Both the position numbers and the translations under genes were made by a program. The notes below the pieces were generated by a model that ran no database searches, was not told the origin of the DNA, and saw nothing but the letters and a program-made list of their open reading frames with translations. From the NCBI GenBank assembly GCA_947251855.1, contig CAMXUZ010000251.1, forward strand, positions 1 to 7,951: DNA of 7,951 nt, read 5' to 3'. Below are positions 1 to 5,633 of the stretch, in pieces. Position 1 is the stretch's first letter; every line of letters begins with the position of its first letter. This DNA is from an uncultured Ruaniaceae bacterium. GTDB lineage: Bacteria > Actinomycetota > Actinomycetes > Actinomycetales > Beutenbergiaceae.

Positions 1-175
1 GCACGGTGATGTAGAGCGCGACCGGGATTCCCAGCGCGAGCGCGAGGAGCAGCTTGCTGCGATTGTTATCCCACCAGCGTTCCGTCGCTGGAATGAGTGG
101 AAGGATTGCGATGCACAGCAGCAGCGCCGCGAACGGAATAACTGTGTACCAGCCAAGCGTGGTTTCCGCGGTCAC
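1..175 (-). CDS. Ion transporter, ArsB/NhaD (Na+/H+ antiporter) type, N-terminal fragment
   Basis: This is the first 58 codons of a membrane protein cut by the left edge. The start is GTG at 175, chosen because AAGGGA lies 6 bases upstream and no other in-frame start is close. The protein opens with a short polar stretch, then a hydrophobic segment (about residues 8-28, WYTVIPFAALLLCIAILPLI), a polar loop with a WW pair and basic residues (about 29-42), then a second hydrophobic segment (from about 43). This layout, an IPFA-type first helix followed by a WW(D/E)-N-K loop and a second helix, is typical of sodium:proton antiporters of the ion-transporter superfamily that includes NhaD and ArsB. 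It lies 65 bases downstream of cysN on the same strand, so it may be co-transcribed with the sulfate-activation genes. The true substrate cannot be judged from 58 residues; an anion or sulfate carrier of the same superfamily is possible. Confidence 0.7.
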   Translation of the reverse strand, partial: MTAETTLGWYTVIPFAALLLCIAILPLIPATERWWDNNRSKLLLALALGIPVALYITV

Positions 176-240
176 CTTGGGTCCCTTACAGATCGACGAT
201 AATCCATCTGACAGAGTACCTGGATTTTCTCGTCAGGAGC

Positions 241-1485
241 CTAGTGATCGGTGATGAATCCTGCCCCGACGGTGCGATTGGTCGCTTCATCGATCAAGAT
301 GAACGAGCCCGTGTTGCGGTTGCGCCGGTAGGGATCAACCATCAGCGGTTGAGTCGTTCGCAACGTCGCACGCGCCAGACCATTGAGACTAAGAGACGTC
401 GGGGAGGGAGCCCGATGGAGGGTGTTGATATCGAGTTCGTACTTGATTTCTTTTACGAGCGCCCGTGCGGCGCGGGTGGTGTGTTTGACGGCGTATTTCG
501 CCCCGACCTGCATGGGATCGAAATCCATCCAGCAGATCATCGCGTCGATATCTTGGGTCGGTTCGGGCTGGTTGTTCGGTCGGCCGATCATGTCCCCGCG
601 GGAGACGTCGAGCTCGTCTTCGAGCCGAACCGTCACGGACATCGGTGGATACGCTTCAGAAACTTCACCTTCAGCTGTGTCGATCGCCTTGATTCGGGTC
701 GGTAACCCACTGGGGAGCACGACGACGTCATCACCAGAGCGCAGAACTCCTCCCATGACCTGCCCTGCCAATCCCCGATAGTCACCACGTCCGTTCTGGG
801 GTCGGATCACGTACTGAACCGGGAACCGGGCGTCGATGAAGTTCCGGTCAGAGGCGATGTAGACGTTCTCGAGGTGGTGCATGAGCGAAGCACCGTGATA
901 CCAGTCCATTTGTGTGGATCGCGTAACGACGTTGTCCCCGGTGAGGGCCGAGAGCGGGATGGTGACGACGTCCGCGAAATCCAACTTGGCTGCGAAGTCG
1001 ACGAACTCCGTGCTGATCTCGTCGAACACTTCTTCCGACCAGTCCACGAGGTCCATCTTGTTCACTGCGAGGACGACGTGGGGCACCTGTAGCATCGAGA
1101 CGAGAGTCGCGTGCCGGCGACTCTGCTCCTGGAGTCCTTTGCGGGCGTCGACGAGGATGATCGCAAGATCCGCCGTGGACGCGCCCGTGACCATGTTACG
1201 GGTGTATTGGATGTGCCCGGGCGTATCGGCGATGATGAACTTGCGCCGCGGGGTGGAGAAATAGCGATAGGCGACGTCGATCGTGATTCCCTGTTCGCGC
1301 TCGGCGCGGAGACCGTCGGTGAGGAGAGCGAGGTCGGTGTAGTCATCACCGCGTTGGACGCTCGTGCGCTCTACCGATTCGAGTTGATCTTCAAAGATTG
1401 ATTTCGAGTCGTACAGGAGCCGGCCGATGAGGGTGCTCTTGCCGTCGTCGACGGAACCCGCCGTGGCGATGCGCAGAATGTCCAT
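241..1485 (-). CDS. cysN: Sulfate adenylyltransferase subunit 1 (GTPase CysN)
   Basis: CysN is the regulatory GTPase subunit of ATP sulfurylase. GTP hydrolysis drives the CysD-catalysed formation of APS (adenosine 5'-phosphosulfate) and pyrophosphate from ATP and sulfate in the cytoplasm. The 414-residue product has the full set of translation-factor-type GTPase motifs: P-loop GSVDDGKST (10-18), GIT switch I (66-68), DTPGH (87-91), NKMD (142-145) and SAL (179-181). EF-Tu-like beta-barrel domains follow. It is shorter than E. coli CysN (about 475 residues), mainly because it starts almost at the P-loop; the short form is common in actinobacteria. No CysC kinase domain is fused to its C-terminus, in keeping with a separate APS kinase gene at 4259-5428. 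Its ATG overlaps the cysD stop (TAATG), with AAGGG 8 bases upstream inside cysD, so the two subunits are probably translationally coupled. Confidence 0.97.
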   Translation of the reverse strand: MDILRIATAGSVDDGKSTLIGRLLYDSKSIFEDQLESVERTSVQRGDDYTDLALLTDGLRAEREQGITIDVAYRYFSTPRRKFIIADTPGHIQYTRNMVTGASTADLAIILVDARKGLQEQSRRHATLVSMLQVPHVVLAVNKMDLVDWSEEVFDEISTEFVDFAAKLDFADVVTIPLSALTGDNVVTRSTQMDWYHGASLMHHLENVYIASDRNFIDARFPVQYVIRPQNGRGDYRGLAGQVMGGVLRSGDDVVVLPSGLPTRIKAIDTAEGEVSEAYPPMSVTVRLEDELDVSRGDMIGRPNNQPEPTQDIDAMICWMDFDPMQVGAKYAVKHTTRAARALVKEIKYELDINTLHRAPSPTSLSLNGLARATLRTTQPLMVDPYRRNRNTGSFILIDEATNRTVGAGFITDH

Positions 1486-2405
1486 TAGAAGTACCCTTCC
1501 CTCTTTCGATCTTCCATCGCTGCTTCGCTCACCTTGTCGTCACCGCGAGTCGCGCCGCGCTCAGTGATGCGGGTCGCGGCGATCTCGGCGATCACGTCCT
1601 CAACCGCTTCGGCGACGGAGGGGACCGCCGCGGTCAGCGTGGCGTCGCCCACGGTGCGGTACCGGACCTTTTCGCGGAAGACCTCTTCGCCGTCTCGTGG
1701 CTGACAATGCTCGTTCACGGCGAAATACATTCCGTCCCGAAGAAATACTTCGCGTTCCTTCGCATAGTAGATCGACGGGATCTCGAGGTCTTCTCGCGCG
1801 ATGTAGTGCCAGATATCGAGCTCGGTCCAGTTCGAAAGCGGGAAGCAGCGGATGCTCTCGCCGGGGTGAATCCGCCCGTTGTACAGGGACCAGAGTTCCG
1901 GGCGTTGGTTCTTGGGGTCCCATTGGCCGAAGTCGTCGCGGAACGAGAACACCCGCTCCTTCGCGCGTGCCTTCTCCTCGTCGCGGCGGGCGCCCCCCAT
2001 CAGCGCGGAGAGCCCGTGGTCTTCGGCGGTCTTCAACAGCACCGGAGTCTGCGCGCGGTTGCGGGAGCCGTTGCGTTCCTCCCGTACCCACCCCGCATCG
2101 ATCGCCTCCTGCACGGACCCCACGATGAGTCGAACGCCCAGTTCTGCGACCCGCCGGTCGCGGAGCTCGAGCACCTCAGCGAAGTTCTGGCCGGTGTCGA
2201 TATGGACGACGGGGAAAGGGATCGGCCCGGGGGCGAAGGCCTTCGTAGCGAGGTGGAGCATCACGACCGAGTCTTTTCCTCCGGAGAAAAGCAAGCCCGG
2301 GCTCTCGTTCTCGGCCGCGATCTCTCGAATGATGAAAATTGCTTCGGACTCGAGGTAGTCCAGATGGCTGAGTCCGTACCGCCGGACTTCGGTGACCTCG
2401 GTCAT
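1485..2405 (-). CDS. cysD: Sulfate adenylyltransferase subunit 2 (CysD)
   Basis: CysD is the catalytic subunit of ATP sulfurylase and forms APS with CysN. The 306-residue product matches the usual length (E. coli about 302). It carries the PP-loop SGGKDS at 41-46, the family block GARRDEEKARAKERVFSFRD in mid-protein, then segments around PGESIRCFPLSNWTELDIW and ending REGYF, all characteristic of CysD. The frame is open further upstream to 2528, but those 41 extra codons overlap the end of cysQ and are low-quality sequence. The chosen ATG at 2405 has AGGGAG 7 bases upstream and begins 2 bases after the cysQ stop codon (a 1-base gap). The 3' end overlaps the cysN start by one base. It is the middle gene of the cysQ-cysD-cysN operon. 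Confidence 0.97.
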   Translation of the reverse strand: MTEVTEVRRYGLSHLDYLESEAIFIIREIAAENESPGLLFSGGKDSVVMLHLATKAFAPGPIPFPVVHIDTGQNFAEVLELRDRRVAELGVRLIVGSVQEAIDAGWVREERNGSRNRAQTPVLLKTAEDHGLSALMGGARRDEEKARAKERVFSFRDDFGQWDPKNQRPELWSLYNGRIHPGESIRCFPLSNWTELDIWHYIAREDLEIPSIYYAKEREVFLRDGMYFAVNEHCQPRDGEEVFREKVRYRTVGDATLTAAVPSVAEAVEDVIAEIAATRITERGATRGDDKVSEAAMEDRKREGYF

Positions 2406-2406
2406 C

Positions 2407-3159
2407 TTAATTCTCCCTGCTATTCGTGTGCGTGATGTGTTCCAGGAGATCGTCGGCGACGCATGGGTTGCAGACGACGAGGTCGGGTAGGTACGGATCC
2501 TCGTTGTTGTACACCAGGGGCTCTCCATTCACTCGGGAAGTGAACAGCCCGGCGGCTCGCGCGACCGCCACGGGAGCGGCGGAGTCCCACTCGTACTGGC
2601 CACCCGTGTGCACGTACGCGTCGGCTTCCCCTCGGACTACCGCTCCGACCTTGTAGCCAGCGGAGCCCATCGGGATCAGTTCCGCTCCCAGGTCCTTCGC
2701 CAATTGCTCCACCGTGGCAGTCGCCCGGGTGCGAGAGACGGCCAAGCGTAGCTGCTTGGGCGGGTTCCAGGGCGGGGTGGGATCGGAGCTAGTGAGAACC
2801 AAGTCCAGACCGGGCAACGCGACGGCCCCCACAGAAAGCTCGCCGCCGGACCAGAGCGCGACATGCACGGCCCAGTCATCGCGCCCCTCGGAGAACTCCC
2901 GGGTGCCATCGAGGGGATCGATGATCCAGACTCGATCGGCTCTGGTGCGATGAGAGCTGTCTTTTGCCTCCTCCGACAGCACGTGATCGTCGGGCCGATG
3001 CCGTGCGAGAGCGTTTGCGAGATAGGTCTGGCTTTCGCGATCGCCGCGGTCCTTCAATGCTTGAGTTCCTAGTTCATGCGGCGCGGCAGTGGTTTGGGCG
3101 CGCCGGAGGAGCGCGCCCGCCTCCGTTGCTAACTGGGCGGCGAGAACGGCGTCGTTCAT
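2407..3159 (-). CDS. cysQ: 3'(2'),5'-bisphosphate nucleotidase (CysQ)
   Basis: CysQ is a metal-dependent phosphatase of the inositol monophosphatase superfamily. It removes the 3'-phosphate of PAP (and can act on PAPS), giving AMP and relieving product inhibition of PAPS-using enzymes. The 250-residue product has the three metal and substrate signatures: LSEE at 61-64, DPLDGT at 81-86 and WDSAAP at 191-196. The family glycine-rich SAGYK segment is at about 166-170. The frame is open upstream to 3276, but ATG 3159 is chosen because GGAGGT sits just before it and the conserved region begins there. Another IMPase-family substrate such as inositol phosphate is possible. However, position as first gene of an operon with cysD and cysN, 1 base from cysD, makes PAP by far the best guess. 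Confidence 0.93.
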   Translation of the reverse strand: MNDAVLAAQLATEAGALLRRAQTTAAPHELGTQALKDRGDRESQTYLANALARHRPDDHVLSEEAKDSSHRTRADRVWIIDPLDGTREFSEGRDDWAVHVALWSGGELSVGAVALPGLDLVLTSSDPTPPWNPPKQLRLAVSRTRATATVEQLAKDLGAELIPMGSAGYKVGAVVRGEADAYVHTGGQYEWDSAAPVAVARAAGLFTSRVNGEPLVYNNEDPYLPDLVVCNPCVADDLLEHITHTNSREN

Positions 3160-3162
3160 CGC

Positions 3163-3168
3163 ACCTCC
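3163..3168 (-). promoter_or_regulatory. Ribosome binding site of cysQ
   Basis: GGAGGT on the minus strand lies 3 bases before ATG 3159, within TTGGAGGTGCG. It is the strongest Shine-Dalgarno match near any candidate start of cysQ and decides that start over the longer open frame that begins at 3276. Confidence 0.8.
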
Positions 3169-3232
3169 AAGTAATTTGCGCCACATCGCGCTTGTTGGAC
3201 TTTGAACGTACCCGAATTCTCTCCATTTAGGA

Positions 3233-3244
3233 AGACGATCGTCT
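3233..3244. promoter_or_regulatory. Perfect 12-bp palindrome, candidate operator
   Basis: AGACGATCGTCT reads the same on both strands; the bases flanking it do not extend the symmetry. It lies in the divergent intergenic region between cysQ and the TSUP gene, about where transcription of the plus-strand operon would start, so a dimeric regulator bound here could act on both operons. I recognise no known sulfur-regulator consensus in it, and a chance palindrome of this size in a given 110-base region is uncommon but not impossible. Confidence 0.4.
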
Positions 3245-3259
3245 GGATCTGGTGCAGCC

Positions 3260-3263
3260 GAGG
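3260..3263 (+). promoter_or_regulatory. Ribosome binding site that sets the TSUP start
   Basis: GAGG (inside CGAGGTGG) lies 6 bases before GTG 3270, ideal spacing. The alternatives are worse: GTG 3252 has only a distant AGGAAG about 17 bases upstream, and ATG 3288 has only a weak TTGAG. This site therefore favours GTG 3270. Confidence 0.6.
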
Positions 3264-3269
3264 TGGCCT

Positions 3270-4262
3270 GTGTCACAATTGAGTGCTATGGATGTGGCCT
3301 TGCTTGGAGGCGCTTTTGGGGTTGGCATCGTCGTCGGCCTCACTGGAATGGGTGGCGGTGCCCTGATGACGCCGATGCTTGTGCTGTTCTTCGGCGTGCC
3401 GCCGCTCGCCGCGGTATCGAGCGATCTTGTTGCCAGCGCGGTAATGAAGCCCGTGGGGTCGGTCGTCCATTTCCGACGAGGAACGGTGAACCTGAAGCTC
3501 GTCAAATGGCTCTGCATCGGATCGGTTCCATCCGCTTTCGCGGGCGTGCTCATCCTGCGTGCTTTTGATCAAAGCGAGCAGGTTCAGAACGTAGTTCGTA
3601 CGGCGCTGGGCGTAGCAATACTGTTTACCGCAGCAATGCTTATGGTTCGTGCCTACATGCGGCTGGCTGAACGGGCGAAGGCACGTGACGGTAGGGCCGA
3701 TCCGCTCCCGCAGGACCATCCCCATGTGCACGTGAAGATCCTTCCCACGGTACTCCTGGGTGCGGTCGGAGGCCTCGTCGTCGGGATGACCTCGGTCGGT
3801 TCTGGTTCCCTGGTCATCATCGGATTGATGCTGCTTTATCCAGGACTCAAGGCGAGCCAACTCGTCGGGACCGATCTGATGCAGGCGGTACCGCTGGTGG
3901 GCGCCGCGGCGTTAAGTCACGTGTTTTTTGGCGAACTGGACTTTGCTGTCTCGCTCCCGCTAATTATCGGAAGTGTCCCGGGCGCATATCTCGGAGCGCG
4001 ACTTTCCGCCGCGCTACCGGGAGGAATCGTGCGACGTGCACTCGCGTTTGTTCTCCTCGCCTCCGGCCTGAAACTTCTCGATATGCCGAACGTTCCCACC
4101 GTACTCATCCTCATCTCCTTCGCCGTCGGCGGCTCGCTGTTGTGGATGCAGATTCGCCGCCGGAGGGGGTTCCCTGCGCTGGCCACCGTAGAGGCGCGGC
4201 AACGCCGGGCGCGCAATGACGAGCTTGTGAAGCAGGAGAGTGGCGAGAGGGAGGACCTGTGA
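3270..4262 (+). CDS. TauE/SafE (TSUP) family permease, probable sulfate or sulfur-oxyanion transporter
   Basis: This is a polytopic inner-membrane protein of 330 residues. It shows the two-fold TSUP repeat: a glycine-rich first-helix motif GLTGMGGGALMTPML (about 23-37) and its second-half counterpart GMTSVGSGSLVIIGLMLLYP (about 172-191). The half-repeats are joined by a charged, His-rich cytoplasmic linker (about 133-156, with HPHVHV). The motif with SSDLVASAV (about 50-58) and its partner GTDLMQAVPL (about 200-209) is also characteristic. A basic, charged tail of about 35 residues ends the protein. TSUP members move sulfite, sulfonates, sulfate or similar anions; in corynebacteria a member (CysZ) encoded with cysDN is the sulfate permease. 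Placement opposite cysQDN and overlapping the APS kinase gene supports sulfate uptake or sulfite export; direction is not shown by sequence. The start could also be ATG 3288 or GTG 3252. Confidence 0.88.
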   Translation: MSQLSAMDVALLGGAFGVGIVVGLTGMGGGALMTPMLVLFFGVPPLAAVSSDLVASAVMKPVGSVVHFRRGTVNLKLVKWLCIGSVPSAFAGVLILRAFDQSEQVQNVVRTALGVAILFTAAMLMVRAYMRLAERAKARDGRADPLPQDHPHVHVKILPTVLLGAVGGLVVGMTSVGSGSLVIIGLMLLYPGLKASQLVGTDLMQAVPLVGAAALSHVFFGELDFAVSLPLIIGSVPGAYLGARLSAALPGGIVRRALAFVLLASGLKLLDMPNVPTVLILISFAVGGSLLWMQIRRRRGFPALATVEARQRRARNDELVKQESGEREDL

Positions 4263-5428
4263 CGGACGCGCCGCCCATAGTTCTAGAGGGCCCGAAACTC
4301 GAGGCTCTGGAGCTGATCGTTTCAGGACTCTTACCTGGAAATTCCACCTATTGTTTGCCCTCAGCGGGAGCCGGCGGTCCTCACCTGAGCGTCCCGCCGG
4401 ACGTGGAAGTTACTCAGGGTGGCGAGGTTGATCTCTGTGACTTTGAGAACACGCCCCTCGCGAGACTGAGGATCGAAGGCATCGCTCAGGATGCCTCTCG
4501 CACGTGGCTCGCGGGTCCGCTGCGGAAAATTTCAGAACCGGAACACGGCCCGGCGCGCGAGTCCCGTTTTACGGGAGAAGAGGATCTGACAACCAGCACA
4601 GTCGCCGTCTTTTCTCCGGGTGCAACACCGGCAGAAATCCTTCGCGCGGTACAGGCAGTGGAGGACCAGCCCCTCGCGCTCGTTGCCGAAGGTGTGGCAG
4701 ACCGCGCAAAGTCGGCGCACCTCGTCACGGTGTTGCAAGACGTGGGCGAACTGCTCCCATCCGCGCGTGTGTATTTCGTGCCCTTTGCGGACTTGGGGGG
4801 CGCCGAGAAAGATGCCTCTGCCGCCATCCTCGCCGGTCTCGGCGCTTCAAGATTCCTCGACTTCCGCCGGCCCACAAGCGCTGCTGATGGGGGAGCGGTT
4901 CTGCTTTTTACTGGGCTGTCTGGCTCTGGAAAGTCTACTATTGCGAGGGCGCTCACCGATTATCTCAGCGCGAACTCGTCCCGAGTCCCGGTGCTATTGG
5001 ATGGCGATCATGTTCGCCACGAGGTGGCCTCGGAACTGGGGTTCAGTGCGGAGGATCGCCACACGAATCTTCTCCGGCAAGCATGGGTTGGAGCGCGCGT
5101 GGCCGAAGCGGGCGGCATTGCGATCTGCGCACCGATCGCGCCATTCGCTGCCTCGCGGTCCGAGATGCGAGCCAAGGTGGAACCCGCATCCAGATTCTTC
5201 ATCGTCTACGTTTCTACTCCGCTCGAGATTGCTGAGGCCCGCGATCGGAAGGGATTGTACAAGAGGGCCCGCGCTGGACTGATCTCCGACTTCACTGGAA
5301 TCGACTCAGTCTACGAAGTGCCGGATGATGCTGATTTAGAGATCGATGCCTCGGAGTTGTCAGTTGCGGAGGCAACAGACCGCGTAGCCGGACTGCTTCT
5401 TGCTCGTGGAGTGCTGAATCCCAGATAG
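4259..5428 (+). CDS. cysC: APS kinase (CysC) with degenerate ATP-sulfurylase-like N-terminal region
   Basis: The product of 389 residues has two parts. The C-terminal part (about 212-389) is a complete APS kinase, which phosphorylates APS to PAPS with ATP. It has the P-loop GLSGSGKST (219-227), DGDHVR (248-253), GFSAEDRHTN (261-270), the lid segment KGLYKRARAG (331-340) and DFTGIDS (344-350), all standard for CysC. The N-terminal part resembles the PUA-like domain of single-chain ATP sulfurylase (about 10-80: LELIVSGLL, a Pro-rich segment, then GEVDLCDFENTPLARLRI). After it comes a shortened relic of the catalytic domain (about 114-203). The QxRN and HxxH motifs are replaced (FSPG at about 118-121) and no GRD is seen. 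It may thus be regulatory or structural, since CysDN supplies ATP sulfurylase activity. GTG 4259 overlaps the TSUP stop (GTGA), with GGAGG 4 bases upstream, so the two genes are probably translationally coupled. Confidence 0.93.
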   Translation: MTDAPPIVLEGPKLEALELIVSGLLPGNSTYCLPSAGAGGPHLSVPPDVEVTQGGEVDLCDFENTPLARLRIEGIAQDASRTWLAGPLRKISEPEHGPARESRFTGEEDLTTSTVAVFSPGATPAEILRAVQAVEDQPLALVAEGVADRAKSAHLVTVLQDVGELLPSARVYFVPFADLGGAEKDASAAILAGLGASRFLDFRRPTSAADGGAVLLFTGLSGSGKSTIARALTDYLSANSSRVPVLLDGDHVRHEVASELGFSAEDRHTNLLRQAWVGARVAEAGGIAICAPIAPFAASRSEMRAKVEPASRFFIVYVSTPLEIAEARDRKGLYKRARAGLISDFTGIDSVYEVPDDADLEIDASELSVAEATDRVAGLLLARGVLNPR

Positions 5429-5633
5429 CGAGGTGTGAGTAGTGGCCGAGACGCCGTGACGGTCCAAGCAGCGTCGATGTGCGCGGCGCGTGAACGCTTC
5501 GAGCGGCAGAAATGTCCCGAAGTTATCCGTTTGTTACTTTAGCGTCTGCTTGCGGTAGTTAATTTAGGGGAGGATTGCTGGCAAGTTTGAGACCGTTTCG
5601 TGATCTACTTCCGGTCTCTCTCGGAAGGGGAAT
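5429..5633 (+). promoter_or_regulatory. Intergenic spacer with probable promoter and 5' leader of the glycoside hydrolase gene
   Basis: This 205-base region has no convincing gene. The first 90 bases are GC-rich with only short stems (for example CGCT-TCG-AGCG near 5492-5502) and no T-run, so no clear terminator for the upstream operon is seen. From 5521 to 5570 the sequence turns AT-rich (TTGTTACTTTAG, then TAGTTAATTTAG), the best place for a promoter, though no well-spaced -35/-10 pair stands out. An inverted repeat (5589-5618) and the GGAAGGGG ribosome site (5623-5630) follow. Confidence 0.4.
5589..5618 (+). repeat. Inverted repeat in the leader of the glycoside hydrolase gene
   Basis: GAGACCG at 5589-5595 is repeated inverted as CGGTCTC at 5612-5618, with a 16-base loop. 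It ends 4 bases before the ribosome binding site at 5623-5630. In RNA it could form a 7-bp hairpin close to the translation start; in DNA it could bind a dimeric regulator. The loop is too long and there is no T-run, so it is not an ordinary terminator. Confidence 0.4.

Larger units (their letters stand above)
3160..3269. promoter_or_regulatory. Divergent promoter region between cysQ and the TSUP permease gene
   Basis: These 110 bases separate two operons that are transcribed away from each other, so they must hold the promoters of both unless start sites lie further inside the genes. The stretch 3195-3230 is less GC-rich than the flanks. A weak plus-strand promoter candidate is TTGAAC at 3202-3207 followed after 17 bases by ATTTAG at 3225-3230, but the -10 match is poor. 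No convincing minus-strand promoter can be picked by eye. A perfect palindrome at 3233-3244 lies just after the candidate -10 box. Confidence 0.6.

Noticed and set aside
176..240. Possible terminator between cysN and the transporter gene (ATCCA/TGGAT arms)
   Set aside because: Only 5 paired bases with a long loop and no T-run; chance pairing is likely.
1707..2435. A 242-codon plus-strand open frame opposite cysD
   Set aside because: It is antisense to a gene with an unmistakable PP-loop and family motifs, and its translation has no recognisable domain.
2406..2528. Upstream extension of cysD by 41 codons
   Set aside because: The extension overlaps the end of cysQ, is not CysD-like, and ATG 2405 has a good ribosome site.
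3160..3276. Upstream extension of cysQ by 39 codons
   Set aside because: It covers the divergent promoter region and lies upstream of a near-perfect GGAGGT site for ATG 3159; the extra residues do not look like the IMPase family.
3273..3860. A 195-codon minus-strand open frame opposite the TSUP gene
   Set aside because: Its translation is His/Arg-rich and motif-free, while the plus-strand frame gives a clear membrane protein; it is a mirror of biased codon use.
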